64,000 nucleotides of DNA from assembly GCA_022315425.1 (NCBI GenBank), contig JAIUPT010000038.1:1674001-1738000 (forward strand). Reading direction: 5' to 3'. The position numbers and the translations under genes are program-made. Position 1 is the first letter of the stretch. The number at the start of each line of letters is the position of its first letter. Source of the stretch: Pseudevernia furfuracea. Its lineage: Eukaryota; Ascomycota; Lecanoromycetes; Lecanorales; Parmeliaceae. The notes under the pieces are model-generated. The model was not told the origin of the DNA. It worked only from the letters and a program-made list of their open reading frames with translations, and did not search any database. This document shows positions 20,970-32,767 of this stretch, piece by piece.

Positions 20970-23586
20970 TTATTCAAACTCAACGGTCTTTCCACCCTTG
21001 GCTTCTCTCGCCTGCTTTGCCTGTGCTCGCTCTGCCCTTCTCCTCCGCCGATTATTTGCATAGTCAGCGCTGGCTTCGGTAGTGTTGCCATCGTAAGTTC
21101 CTGGGCTACCTATGCTGGCCGTTCGAGGAGGCCGTAGATTTGATGAGCTCTCAGGTATTGGCGGAGGGGCTGGCACGTTCATAGCAGTCTTCTGATTCTG
21201 TGCTTGAACTCTGGCTGCCGCCAGTCTCTCGGATTCGATCCTCATGGCCTCTGCTTGTTGTCGCTCCTGAAATTGATTCCGTCGGAAACGATCTCCACTG
21301 CCCTCCGTACCACTCAGAGAGCTGGCGCTATCTCCTCTGCGCCTACCTGATCTCTCTTGCGAGCGACGTCGCATTTCTCGTGCTTCTCGCTCTGCGGCAG
21401 CTTCTGCCTCTGGGAGTCTTCGAAGGGTAACATGACGGCCATCTTCGTGCATCTTGACCTTGACGCTGACGGGCTGTGCGGCAACGCTGGGTATGCCTCC
21501 ACTGGCTGATTGACGACGGGTTCGTTGATCTCGCCGACTAGGCGACGCCTGAGCAGCTTCTGCAGCAGCCAGGCCCATTGCTCCTCCTGCAATGACTCCA
21601 GCAGTTGCGTCACGACCGGCATGGTGGCGCCAATGATTTTTGCCATCATCGCCAATGTACACCGATGAACCAGAGGAATCAGCATGAAAAATACCGTGCG
21701 GATCTGGTGGTATTGGTGGCATAGCGACTTGTCCATTACGGGGTATGCCACCTAGAGGCAGCTCTTCGTTGCGGTTCCTATCGCGGTCGCTGGTAGCTAC
21801 GGTAGCCCCAGCAGTGCCTGCTGGGTATGCACCTGCTGGGATCGGTGGGACTCCATTGCCGTGATGAGGACGATTAATGCCAGTCAATGACGTCGTATCG
21901 CTGCTAAGGCTTGATGAACCAGGTCGGTGGTGGCGAGGAGGACGGCCGTCACCTGTAAGGTGTCCACCGTGGACCCGAGCTTCTTCTTCTTCCACAAGCT
22001 GCTGATCTTGGTTGCGTCCTTTTCTTCTGTTGAAAATATTGCGTGCCAAACCAAATACGCCAAGGGTTGCAATGCCATCTCGTAAGCCATGCCCTCTTCG
22101 AGGTTCACCACTGGCGCTTTCATAACTCGAGTAGCTCAACTCACTTGGACGGCGATTGGGAGGTCGCTGGTCAACTGGGAGTGATTGACTGGGAGGCTGC
22201 TGTCCGTGAGGAAAGGGTTGATTGAGAGGATGCTGGCCGTTTGGAACAGGTTGATTGAGAGGATGCCGATTCTCCGGTAAAGGCTGATTGACAGGAATGG
22301 GCCCGCCAGATGCCAATCGACCTTCACCATGGCTACCTTCATTGATCGCGGTAGCTCCTCCAAGAGGAGGACCGTACTCTCCGACATCACTATCTCGATC
22401 CCTATACCTCCGATCAAAAAACCTCGTAACTAATCCCGCTGCTCCTATTGGTGCAGCAATCCTCAATAACCTGTCTTCCCACACGCCATCTCCATCATGG
22501 TCTCTACTGTAGTCAGAATACTTTTCGTCCTCAACATACGAACTTGAGTGCCTTCTATGCCCAACCACTTCAGGACCACCACCGGGACCAACTCCAGGCG
22601 CACCAACAGGATCAACTCGGCTGTTTGATCTTCGACGCCGAAATCGATCGGCGAGTGCGTACAAACCTGCACCGGCTATTGCGCCTTTGACTACATTCCC
22701 TGTCCGGCCTGACGTGCGTCGCTCATTTCGCCCAGGTCGTCGGTCCTCTACCACGCTTCCTGTACTATAGTTGTATCGACTGTCGTAGTCGTTTCCGCCT
22801 CGTCTTTCTCGCAGATGCGTCAAAACGAAGTAAACGACAAGAAGCGTAAGGACGGCCAATGCGTATAGTACAAACAAGGCAAGAGGGGATCCGTAAAGTG
22901 TTAGTCCTAGGGGTATCTGTGCCAGCCCTAGAAGAGCGATCGAGCGACCAATCCAATGGTGGAACTACTTTTGGTAAGTCAAATATTGAGGAATTGACGA
23001 TGGTGGGAAAATTTACCATAACCTTCAATGGCTCATATAATCTTCTCTTCATCTTCTCCTTGCGGTGAACCCACCAACCCCCAAATAATTGGAAGATAAT
23101 TAAAACGTATATTGCCAACCCAATTCCATGGTGAGGATTGGTCAAGCTTCTTGAGGGTCCTACTGCAAGCCATCCCAAGACAAAGACTACCGTCGTTAGC
23201 AGGACTGTTGAAATCTGTAGCCATATGTGGAATCTCAACGCCCATCTAGGGTTTCGGCCGTAGAACCGTACTATCAGAATAGCAGCAGGAACGACGGCGA
23301 GGAATGTGATTGCCGCAATAACTCCGTGAGCTCTGATAAGGTTATGGTACCCCGGCTGTTGTGCGAAACGGTTTCCCATGCCTGTCAAACGTCAGATTCT
23401 AGTTCACGTGGGACTGGAATGTGCATGTGACATACCGTTGTACCGCATTGTTGCAAAGTTTAATCCCACGAGGTTCGGTAGCAGAAACGTATTCTTGGTA
23501 TTGTCCCATGTTCCATCCCCTACGGTCATTGAACTTGAAGAGTAAGAGCTGCTGCCCGCCGGGGCGAGCGTCGGGGATGGCGACAT
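20970..23586 (-). CDS. Cytochrome b561-like membrane protein with long disordered tail
   Basis: Exons 23586..23436, 23381..23017 and 22964..20970, 836 residues. The first 230 residues hold about five helices with conserved His: YHNLIRAHGVIAAITF, RFHIWLQIS, NPHHGIGLAIY and FHHWIGRSIALLGLAQIP. These fit the eukaryotic cytochrome b561/ferric-reductase-like fold that binds two hemes and moves electrons across a membrane. A short Ser/Thr-rich N-terminus precedes them. The remaining 600 residues are cytoplasm-type low complexity, Arg/Ser/Pro-rich, with about four imperfect ten-residue repeats built on L-N-Q-P (around 22170-22300). The tail ends in an Ala/Glu/Arg-rich, probably coiled segment. All introns are GT...AG and in phase. 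Electron donor and acceptor are not readable. Confidence 0.75.
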
Positions 23587-24682
23587 GATGGACGTGCTCT
23601 GTAAGATGCCCCGGTAAACTCTTGACTGTGATGGAGATTATGATATCTCCTTCCTCTGTAAATCTCTCATGCGACAGCTCTAAGTCATGCGTCGGTGGAT
23701 GGAAAGACCAGGAAGTCGTACAATTCGAAGGAGCGTCAATGGCGGTCAAGTATGAGCTCTAGGCTCTCTAAGATGATGAGAGCTCGTTATGATCAGATAA
23801 CAGGTAAAGTGAAGTTCAATGGTCAGATAAGATTTTTGTTTCCTCAGTGAAGGCCTGGGAAAAGTTGGATAGGTAATGTTGCTGAACCTGCGAGCCTGCC
23901 TAGCAACCGTCGCTCCCACTCTACCTAATCGATATCTACCCGCATGCATTCGCCTCGGTTACTCAACCTCGCTAAAACAAAACAATAAACTGCACTCGGA
24001 GTCGAATTTCTTCAACATGTCAGCATACGCTTATACTCTTGGTTAGAGAATTCCACAACTAACTAGGGTAAGTAACTTATGGACGGAAAGTGTTGTTCTC
24101 AAGGCTCTAGTTGTCGAGTTCGAAAAGTTGGTACTCGTAAGAGAAAATATTTTGCGGGCCCTCACTGCAGTTTACCATGATAAAGGGGAGTCAATGTCCG
24201 TGCAGGGCCTCAAAAAGTCGACATCTACCTCTACCATTTCATTGCACTGATCATAGCATCCACTTCTTGAAAGTCCCAGAGCTAAGCTTCGTTGGCTTTG
24301 GGACTGCTACGAAGGTCGGCACGCAAAGTCCTAAACGCCAAGATACGACTCTCAATTTACGTCCTAGTGCAATTTATTCCACGCACACCGAGATTTGAAA
24401 TAATAATAACTCCTCCTTCCCTAAGCCGTTGATTGCGGAGTTATAAAACGTTACATTTTGCGGGTTTGGGCGGGTTACCGAAGAAGCACACTAAATACCT
24501 CCGACCACCGAGAGAGCCTCAGCGCCGCGTCATGTACCTAGCCCAGAATCCCCTATTGCCGCTGCATCCTTTCGTTGATTTTGCGCTCTTTCCATCCTCC
24601 TTCTCTCGTATCGTCATGAGCACCTGCCTCATATCCTTACGCTCTTCATCGCTCTCTTGCCATGCCGTGAAGCCCTTCAGCC
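23587..24682. other. Intergenic between divergent genes
   Basis: About 1.1 kb separating the divergent cytochrome b561-like and glycosyltransferase genes. Frames present are short and motif-free. It should contain both promoters. Confidence 0.5.
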
Positions 24683-25804
24683 ATGGCACATCCGCAGTGC
24701 CTCAGCAATGATTCATGGCTTCATTCCATCACCTCCAACCCAAGACGCCGTTGTAAAAACCTTGGCTTTTGTGCATGCCTGGCATTCATATTGCTGTCCT
24801 TGACCTGGTTGATGGACAATGACCAGCCATTCGACAAGCAAACATTGACGTCTTCAAGCTTCCCCGCTGAAGTTCCATCCAAGGAGACCCTCATCTCACT
24901 GTCAGACTTAGAACCCTCTCTCGAAGACGCTGGACCGATCTCCATTAATTCAACAGTTGCATTTCCTCCTCTGCCACCGGCTGACGACCAAGAATACGTC
25001 TCGCTATGTCTCGCCATCAAAGACCAACCGGGCGACCTTGATGAGTTCTTAGTCCACTACTACTACCACCATGGTATCCGCCGCTTTTACGTCATGGATG
25101 ATGGCAGCGATCCTCCCCTCTCCTACACCCCTAATTTCGGCATTCCTCCCTTCGCCGTCCCTCGCTCTGCCGTTACATTCACATATATTCCACGTGTCCC
25201 TGACCGCCCGCAGCCTTTCCAGCACATAATATACGCGGACTACTGCATCAAGAACTTTGGCGAACGCCACACGTGGATGGGCTTCCTCGATGCCGACGAG
25301 TTCCTTGAGATGCGGCGTGAAATTACTTTAGTAAACTGGTTACACCAATGGGAGCAGAATGATACAGTCGGCGCGCTATCTGTCAACTGGATCACTCATA
25401 ATTCTGGAGGCCAGCAAGTACGACCGAAGAATAACACTCGCAAGGGTTTCGGACGCTGCGTGGTTGACCGTCCAGACGGAAAAAATGCTGATGGGGAAAA
25501 CGCTCATGTCAAGAGTTTTGCAAAGATAGACCTCTTCGACGGCGTAAATAGCGTGCATAATATGAGAACCTCATATGGGACTGTGTCGGTTGGGGAGAAG
25601 GGGGATGCATGCGAGATCAAGAGGTTCCCTATCACACATGATACGTGGGCACTCCATCATTACTCCGTGAAATCACGCGAACAATTTCTCGAAAAGCAGC
25701 AGCGGGGTAGTCCGAACAATCACCACGCCGCAGGAGAGTTTTGGGAGAGGATTGAGGCCGCGGATGATTACGAATGTCCGGAGTTGGCAGCTTATGTGCC
25801 CTGA
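24683..25804 (+). CDS. Type II membrane glycosyltransferase, GT92/GT2-like
   Basis: Intronless, 373 residues. A basic N-terminus (RRRCK) is followed by one hydrophobic segment at about residues 27-44, giving a type II Golgi-style anchor. The lumenal domain opens with YVSLCLAIKDQPGDLDEFLVH, then HHGIRRFYVMDDGSDPP, and has WMGFLDADEFLEM with the D-x-D-E-F metal/nucleotide-sugar motif, followed by the acceptor-side HHYSVKSREQF. This order fits the GT92 (former DUF23) family and related GT2-like enzymes that transfer sugars such as galactose to glycans. The sugar donor cannot be told from sequence. The start follows an in-frame open stretch; the second Met is far downstream, so this one is preferred. 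Confidence 0.75.
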   Translation: MAHPQCLSNDSWLHSITSNPRRRCKNLGFCACLAFILLSLTWLMDNDQPFDKQTLTSSSFPAEVPSKETLISLSDLEPSLEDAGPISINSTVAFPPLPPADDQEYVSLCLAIKDQPGDLDEFLVHYYYHHGIRRFYVMDDGSDPPLSYTPNFGIPPFAVPRSAVTFTYIPRVPDRPQPFQHIIYADYCIKNFGERHTWMGFLDADEFLEMRREITLVNWLHQWEQNDTVGALSVNWITHNSGGQQVRPKNNTRKGFGRCVVDRPDGKNADGENAHVKSFAKIDLFDGVNSVHNMRTSYGTVSVGEKGDACEIKRFPITHDTWALHHYSVKSREQFLEKQQRGSPNNHHAAGEFWERIEAADDYECPELAAYVP

Positions 25805-27120
25805 AGGTGATGACTTATGAAGCACTGGCGACCACGCGTTTCAGCGCGGAATGAAGAGCGCTTACTACGGGCTATTCCAATTGTCACGAGCGTGAAATTC
25901 CCGACTTAAGGACGGCCACCGTCAAGGGGATTTGGGTTCAAATGACCCTTACGGCAGAATCTGCTCCGGCAGCTTCTTCGTATCAACGAACATCGAAGAG
26001 AACAAGGGAGTAAACATTGAGGATGGAGAGAAATATTGTTGCTGGCCTAGGGCAGGACGTATTTTGGACATGATGTCCCGGTGAAGCTGGACGGAGATGG
26101 ATGGAATCGCTAGAGAAGGGGACTGCGTGTGATACGGGGGATTGGGAATGCTTGACGATTGCTCGCAGGGTATGCGGATTCAAGGAGACTCAAGCGATGC
26201 TGGATGCGTCTGGATCTGTTGGAGGGGAGGTCTGTGGTTGCATAGCGTGCTAGGTAGAGTTGGGCACGATGATGATGTCAGGATCAGGATCTGTCCATGT
26301 GTATGATAGGGACGATCAACCTTGTCAACAAGGACATGATCATTGAGAGGTTGTCATCGTACAGCACAACCATCACATCGCCCATGGTTTCCGATTGCCA
26401 ATTTGTACCTACCTTACAAAATCGGTGTGGTTCTTGAAGATTATGGATCACCGATATGTTTGTGAGTCCGACCCACACTTTGTGTGACTGTCTTTGATTC
26501 GGCTTCGATGAGAGTTCACCTGGCCCTATCTGAGGTCGAACGTTCTGTGCTTTGTCTATATGAATTAGTGAATTACACCGCAGTCCTGTCTCATCTGTGG
26601 ACCTTTTCCTAGTGTGATACTGATGGACCGAGGGGACCGGGACGCCAGCGTTACTCTAGCGCTTTTGTCATCTTTTTGACTAAAATACTCGTACGTAAGG
26701 TAAGGTTCCTTCCTCTACGGACGCAAAGTATTGGATAGCGCTAACCTCACGCCAGGTAACTCTTCAGGCAGGCCATTATCCGAGATCTTGGCGCAAGAGT
26801 CTTGGCGTTCAGGGACTTTTGCGTGCCGACCTCGGCACTCTAGATCCCGCATTTAAGCTGCATCTTACTCGCCCAATCACCCCCGCTGAGCCGTCTCAAT
26901 GGCCATTCAGGACTCGCACCATGATCCCTCGGCGGCTACGCAGTGGGCTGGAGCCCATGTTCTGCTTCAACATCTCACGGACGATTACCTCCTGTCCACA
27001 TCAACCTCTGCTCCCATACTACCTTTTCAGCGACAGCTATAGAGACTTCAGCCAGCGGAGACTGGCGGCAGCAGGGAAGCTAATCTCCAGGCTCTAAAAA
27101 ACACCTCCACCACCACCATC
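25805..27120. other. Intergenic
   Basis: A 1.3-kb stretch between two plus-strand genes with no supported coding sequence on either strand. The last 100 bases are C/A-rich and probably form the leader of the next gene. Confidence 0.5.
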
Positions 27121-28081
27121 ATGAGAGTACCCTCCTGTCTCTCCTCTATCCCACGTCAATGGCGCACACCAAAGGTTGTAATCGGCCTCTTCGTCTTAGA
27201 AGTGCCCTTGACTATCGCTGCACTTGCGCTCTTTGGCATTGCTCAGCCAAATCTCTACCGCACCCGGTTTTGGCAAGAAGGAGCCGATCATGGATGGAAT
27301 AGCAATCCCAATCAGCTCATATACGCCATCGCAAACTACAGACCCATCAAGGCCCCTTTGCCATGGAGTCAATTGTTTGCATGCTCTGCCCATGGGATTT
27401 GTAGACTACCAGCTAACGTGATCCAGCACTACCAACTACAACGTGGTGATCTCTGTCCTCTCGGTCTTCATCCTCCTTTGCAAGGGGATCATGTTCATCA
27501 CATCCGTTTTTCACCCTCTTATATCCCTCTTGGTCCACGCTGCGCTAGTCATCCTTTATGCTGTTAGCATCCACAACCAAGCAGGACCTGACATGAGCGA
27601 TCCGGCGCATCCTCAGCCAGGCGCGCCTTGGTACATTACCAAGAAGTGTGGGCCACCGGTCAGCTCAGATCTCATTGGATATTGCAAGCAGGCTAAGGCT
27701 GCCTTTGCCGTGACAATTCTCATGGTGTGAGTCGGCCCCTGCCAATCACCCTCCACTTGTTCTAATTGCCCCAGCGCGCTGTTCACGACACAAATAATCC
27801 TCGCCGTGATCACCCTTTGGCCTAACAAGCAATTCCGATCCTCCCGCAGCTCTAGAGTCTCGGACAAAGAGTCAGGTCAAGCGCCGTGGGAGATGATGGA
27901 CGCGCCAAGGACGCCTGGGACTGCAGGAGGCCTAATGAGCCCCACAACTCCGAGAACGACCGCCTTCAACACCCTGTCTGGTAACGGGAAGGCACCCGTA
28001 AGGCAAGGGAACCAAGGGATACCGCTAAGACACCACATTGGCATGGGCTCAGAGACGTATCAGGGTCCTAGTAGGAGGTAG
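27121..28081 (+). CDS. Four-helix fungal membrane protein
   Basis: Exons 27121..27374, 27427..27726 and 27775..28081, 286 residues. Introns are 52 bp (branch GCTAACG) and 48 bp (GTGAGT...CCCAG). Four hydrophobic segments are visible: VVIGLFVLEVPLTIAALALF, VVISVLSVFILLCKGIMFI, a further one (ISLLVHAALVILYAVSI), and FAVTILMVALFTTQIILAVI. This resembles MARVEL-like or other small tetraspan topologies. The C-terminal 80 residues are Thr/Pro/Gly-rich and hydrophilic, so likely cytosolic. No catalytic motif is seen and I cannot name a family with confidence. Unspliced frames stop early, which supports the exon model. Confidence 0.7.
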
Positions 28082-28686
28082 ATAGGATATGGGCTTTTCA
28101 CACGGGTTTGATGACAGACCCTGAAGTCTTTGGGCTTTTTCAACTGGAAATTGGGCGTTAATTTGCGGAATGATGCCGTGTATGAGAACCTATTTGTCTG
28201 AATGATTGCATGGCAAAACCCTACTGATAGTTTGCTTCCAGTAGCCTATTAGCAATATGAACATAAAACGTCAAAGTGAATGAAATGCATCCAAACTCAC
28301 AATATCCTGTTCAATATAAAAATTAGACCAAATGAGCTGCGGTTAGCTATTCCCTGAACACATAAGTTATTCACCTCGTCGAAGCCTCGGCTAGTCTAGT
28401 GCCACCTTCACGCCAATCGCGTCGACAGCTTCTTTCATACGCGACAATAGAGTGAAACCCATCCACACCTCAACTCTTCAACACCAGCACTTACCCCTCA
28501 TTGCAGGCAACCACAACTCAGTCTTCTTCATCGTCCTTGAAGCACATTTTCAACCATCTTTTTCCTCAAGTCTACTATTCTCCTCCACATTGAAGTTTAT
28601 ACATCTTCTTCCTGCCCGCTCCTAATATCTGCCCTGGCGTCTGAATTTTAACCTATATTCTCCAACCACCTAAAGAAAGCTCAATC
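28082..28686. other. Intergenic / pob3 promoter
   Basis: AT-rich first half, then a C/T-rich stretch leading to the pob3 start. No gene seen. Confidence 0.5.
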
Positions 28687-30646
28687 ATGGAGGCCTTTGA
28701 AAGAATATACCTGGACCTCTCAAAACAGCCTGGCAAATGCCGCCTTGCTGAGGCTGGATTGGGCTGGAAGCCCTCAGGTGGGGGTGACACTTTCACCCTT
28801 GACACGAACAATCTAGGGACTGCGCAATGGAGCCGTGCTGCGAGAGGATATGAGCTGAAGATCATGTCCCGAACGTCAGGTGTCGTACAACTGGATGGGT
28901 TTGAACAAGAAGTGAGGTCGCCCTTGACTTGACAGCAGGGCTTGGCTTATTGTGTTACAGGACTTCGACCGCGTTGCTAAAGCATTCAAACTCTTCTACG
29001 GGATTAATCTTGAAACGAAAGAGCACGCTCTACGAGGCTGGAACTGGGGCAAGGGCGAATTCGGCAAGGCAGAGCTTGCTTTCAACGTTCAGAACCGACC
29101 TGCGTTCGAGATACCCTACTCGGAGATTTCTAATACCAACCTTGCAGGGAAGAATGAGGTGGCGGTGGAGTTCTCATTACCAGCTGGTGGTAATGAGACA
29201 GGCACAAACGGGCACCTTGGAGGGGCACGAAGTCGGGGTCGCAAAGCTGGTGCGGCAAAAGACCAATTGGTGGAGATGCGGTTCTATATTCCTGGAACGG
29301 TCACGAAGAAGGAAAAGGACGAGGATGGCGAAGAGAAGAGTGTTGATGGGGATGAGGTCGAAGAGCAGAACGCCGCCAGTCTGTTCTACGATACTCTGAT
29401 GGACAAGGCCGAGATTGGAGAAGTTGCTGGAGATACATTCGCAACGTTCCTGGATGTATTACATCTGACACCGAGGTGGGTACCGAGAGGAGCCTGATCT
29501 TATGGCCTTGGTAGACTAACACGGTCGCAGAGGACGTTTCGACATCGACATGTACGAAAACTCGTTCCGATTACGTGGAAAAACATATGACTATAAGATC
29601 CAATACGAGCACATCAAAAAGTTCATGCTCCTTCCAAAGCCGGACGATTTGCATACCTTGATCACTATTGGACTGGATCCGCCTCTAAGGCAGGGCCAAA
29701 CGAGGTATCCCTTCCTCGTAATGCAGTTCAAGCGGGAGGAGGAGGTTATAATTGAGCTGAACATGACCGAGTATGAATTCCAACTTTCTCGATGCTGGAT
29801 CGATAGCTGACAAGAGGCAGGGAAATGCTGGCGGGGAAGTACAAGGACAAGTTGATGCCCCATTATGAACAGCCACAGCACATGGTCGTTGCTCAGGTGT
29901 TCCGTGGCCTGACTGGGAAGCGGGTTGTCACACCATCGAAAGACTTCTCAAGCCACCATCAACAATCCGGGGTCAAATGCAGCATCAAGGCAAACGAAGG
30001 GCACCTGTTTTGCCTCGATAAAAGCTTCATGTTTGTCCCAAAACCAGCAACATACATATCCTTCGACACAATTTCGGTGATTGTCATGTCACGAGTTGGT
30101 GGTGCTATATCCGCAAGTCGGACTTTCGATATTACGATTACCACGAAGAACGCTGGTGTGGAGCACCAGTTTAGCAATATCAATCGGCATGTAACCCGCG
30201 GGACAAACCTTGTGCTTTTGCTAACGCAGCATACAGGGAAGAGCAAAAGCCTCTCGAAGACTTCTTCGCAGCCAAGGGTCTCAAGATCCGCAACGAGATG
30301 CTCGACGATGTAAGTTTTGCATCCTGTCTCGGTCGCTCAAGACCCCATGCTCAACCGGTTTTAGTCCTCTGCCCTGATCCAAGCCGCTCTCAACGATGCT
30401 GATATCAACTCCTCCGAGGAAGAAGTCGTCGCCGCCCGCGCCGACCGTGGCTCAGCCGACGAAGACGACGAGAGCCTCGACGAAGACTTCCAGTCTGATT
30501 CCGACTCTGATGTGGCCGAAGAGTATGACTCGGCACACGAGAGCAGTGGGAGTGACGAGGAGATGGCCGATGGGGACGATGGGAAAGGCAGCGAGGATGA
30601 GAGAGCGGCGGAACCCAAGAAGAAGAAGGTCAAAACAGCAAAGTGA
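28687..30646 (+). CDS. pob3: FACT histone chaperone subunit Pob3 (SSRP1 homologue)
   Basis: Six exons: 28687..28911, 28961..29475, 29531..29770, 29821..30186, 30237..30309 and 30365..30646, giving 491 residues. Recognised landmarks are the N-terminal FERIYLDLSKQPGKCRLAE, GWNWGKGEFGKAELAF, LHLTPRGRFDIDMYENSFRL, the tandem PH-domain part KKFMLLPKPDDLHTLI, then SNINREEQ and PLEDFFAAKG. The C-terminus is a long acidic Ser/Asp/Glu tail closed by a Lys cluster (PKKKKVK), as in fungal Pob3, which lacks the HMG box of animal SSRP1. With Spt16 it forms FACT, which reorganises nucleosomes during transcription and replication in the nucleus. Intron 4 (30187..30236) needs a GC donor (CG then GCATGT) to keep NINREEQ in frame; no GT in phase is available. 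Other introns are normal. Confidence 0.92.
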
Positions 30647-30852
30647 CGGGCAGGTCAAGAGAGACTTGGAGAAAGTGAGCGAATCTGCATTGCGGAGGCG
30701 TTGGGGGACTTGGATGCCGGGGAAGTCCTGGAGACCTCGCCCCCATCCTTTTGTATCATATGCTATGAACATCCCGTTGAAGAATCAAATAGCAAACAAA
30801 GGCAGTCAAAAATGCCAACTCCGAAAGCACCTTTGGGGTCCAACTCCCGCGA

Positions 30853-31796
30853 TCAACCCAACATGGGTCCGCCCCAGTATCTCCTCATGCTATCGACCTC
30901 ACCCATCTGATATTCGAAAGCCCCATTCCCATCCACTAACCGTGGCCACCCACTCCGTTCGTGTGCGCACTGGATGGGCTCGGCCATTTGATACACGTAA
31001 TCGCAGCAATACTGAACCCGTTGCCTGACCGAATTCTCCAGGGCCTCGAGCCCCGGGACGTGCCACGGCGGCCTGTTGAAGAGGACGGCGTACTGGTAAT
31101 GCACCTGCGGCCCGGCCCTGATCCCGAGCTGGGCCAACGAGACACCGAGTATCGGCGCCGCCATCTTGATCTTCCCCGTGGCGCACTTGGTTCGGAATTC
31201 GAAATCGTGCAGGGACGCCGCCTCGTCGTAGTCTCTGGGCGGGTACACGGCGTTGGGGATGATGTTACCTGTGTTAGGGGTTCTGAGTCACTAGAGGTGC
31301 TCGTGAAGAGGGCTGATGTTGGAGGGGCATGTGCAGGTCATTGACGATGCTAACAATGGGGGCTTTGGGTTGGGGGGGGGGGGGGGGGTCGGGGGCGAGA
31401 TTGTTCGGGACGGAAGGACTGACACAGGAGGTAAAGCACTTCGGCCATCGCTTCAAACATTGCCCGGTACAGAGCTTGGTTGGCGAGAGGTAGGAGCAGG
31501 AATTCCATCTCGGAGACCTCGAACGAGAAGCTCGAGCGCCACACCATCCTGGCTTCATTCGTCACTTCGCCCTCGCCTCATCGGCGCATTTGCTCGCGGA
31601 AAGGGTGAGGAGGCAGATGGGGATGCACGTACAAAAGAGAAGCGGCTCGCATGAATGTGTGATGCAGCGTGATCGACTGGGTCGCTTTTTGCGCGAGGGT
31701 TTGGAGGATTTCGATAATGATGGTGAGGACGTCTCCGATGAGGTGATAGAGGGGGGTTGTGTAGTGATGATGGAACGTTTGAAGGGGATAATTCAT
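30853..31796 (-). CDS. Unrecognised protein, tandem paralogue A
   Basis: Exons 31796..31633, 31548..31424 and 31268..30853, 234 residues. I do not recognise the family. The N-terminal half is helical (HLIGDVLTIIIEILQTLAQKA), followed by SEMEFLLLPLANQALYRAMF and a Leu-rich stretch ending at Cys. After the second intron the sequence is mixed, with AVLFN and YCCDYVYQMAEP. The gene at 32141-32767 shares SEMEFLL, ALYRA, AVLFN and CCD, and has an intron in the same phase at the same Cys codon, so the two are duplicates. Intron 2 (31423..31269) contains a run of 17 G (plus-strand sense), and its donor is GTCAGT. The gene is convergent with pob3, 206 bp apart. The first intron is the weakest part of the model. 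Confidence 0.55.
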
Positions 31797-32140
31797 GCTG
31801 TGCTGTATAGATCCTTTGGGTCAATGTAATGCTGCTGACTCTGTACTGATGCTCGAATAGTTATACTAGTGGTGACAAATCACGTAAAAATGGTCATCTA
31901 TGCACTTTAATGAGAAGCAAAGAGATTAAAGAATGAGTTCCTGCGGATGGATGTAGAAGGCACTACCCATTTTCATCGCGAAAGTTCAGACGCTACAAGA
32001 GAGCCTGAGAAAGGATGGTTATGGATGGCAGGAAGGTAGAATGCTTGCAAACAGGAAGGTGGAGAGAGTAATTTTCGTTTTTCGCTACCACACCTTTATC
32101 CCGTCTCTCTTCCTCCATATCAGACCTCTCCTGCGCTCGT

Positions 32141-32767
32141 TCAGGTCGCCTTCCCAGCCAACAACCTGAGCCCAACATGCCTTTTCCATGCTCTGTCGAT
32201 CTTTATGGTCAATTCCATTAGCCCATCGCAGCATGCACTAATGTGTCCTTTCACCGCCTTTTCCGTGAAACTGAAGACTTTGTCACTCCGTGACGTCTCA
32301 TTGAAAAGAACGGCGAGTGGTGTGTGACCTTTTCTAGGTTTCTGCCAGACGCCAAGGTCGTCCATGAATTTCTTGATTGAAGGTGATGCACTCTTGATCT
32401 TCTGCTCCGCTTCGTTGGTGCGGGACACGGTTGCGAGTGAAGGGGGTTTGCCTTGCTCGTGTGTTGTCCAGAGGAGTTGGCCTGTATTACATTAGTGTCT
32501 GCGAGACATGGTGTGGACCGACATACACATCATGCAGAGCAAGTCAGACAGCGGCGATAGTATCGCACGGTACAGAGCCTTGTCGCCTGTTGGCTTGAGG
32601 AGAAACTCCATCTCGGAGGGAAGACTTTTGCGCCAAGTGCGTAGATTCGCGGCAGTCTGCTTGCAGCCGCGTTGTAAGGACTCCGATTTTGGTATGCGTT
32701 CGGACAGACTTTCGGCCAATTGAATGGCGATAGAGAGGAGCTCTTTGACAAAAGGGATTTCTGACAT
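32141..32767 (-). CDS. Unrecognised protein, tandem paralogue B
   Basis: Exons 32767..32527 and 32481..32141, 193 residues, with a 45-bp intron (GTATGT...TACAG) that falls in phase 1 at a Cys codon. The protein starts MSEIPFVKELLSIAIQLAES, apparently alpha-helical, then has TAANLRTWRKS and SEMEFLLKPTGDKALYRAIL. The second exon contains SIKKFMDDLGVW, PLAVLFNETS and SACCDGLMELTIKIDRAW. No catalytic or nucleotide-binding motif, signal peptide or transmembrane helix is evident; a small helical, perhaps regulatory, protein is likely. It is the better-supported member of the pair, lying 344 bp upstream of paralogue A in the same direction. Confidence 0.6.

Noticed and set aside
25930..25950. tRNA-like GGGTTCAAATGACCC (B-box-like)
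   Set aside because: No upstream A-box or acceptor stem could be folded around it.
30396..31028. 210-codon plus-strand frame past the pob3 stop
   Set aside because: It is an alternative frame of the last pob3 exon that runs into the convergent neighbour; the acidic Pob3 tail explains this region.
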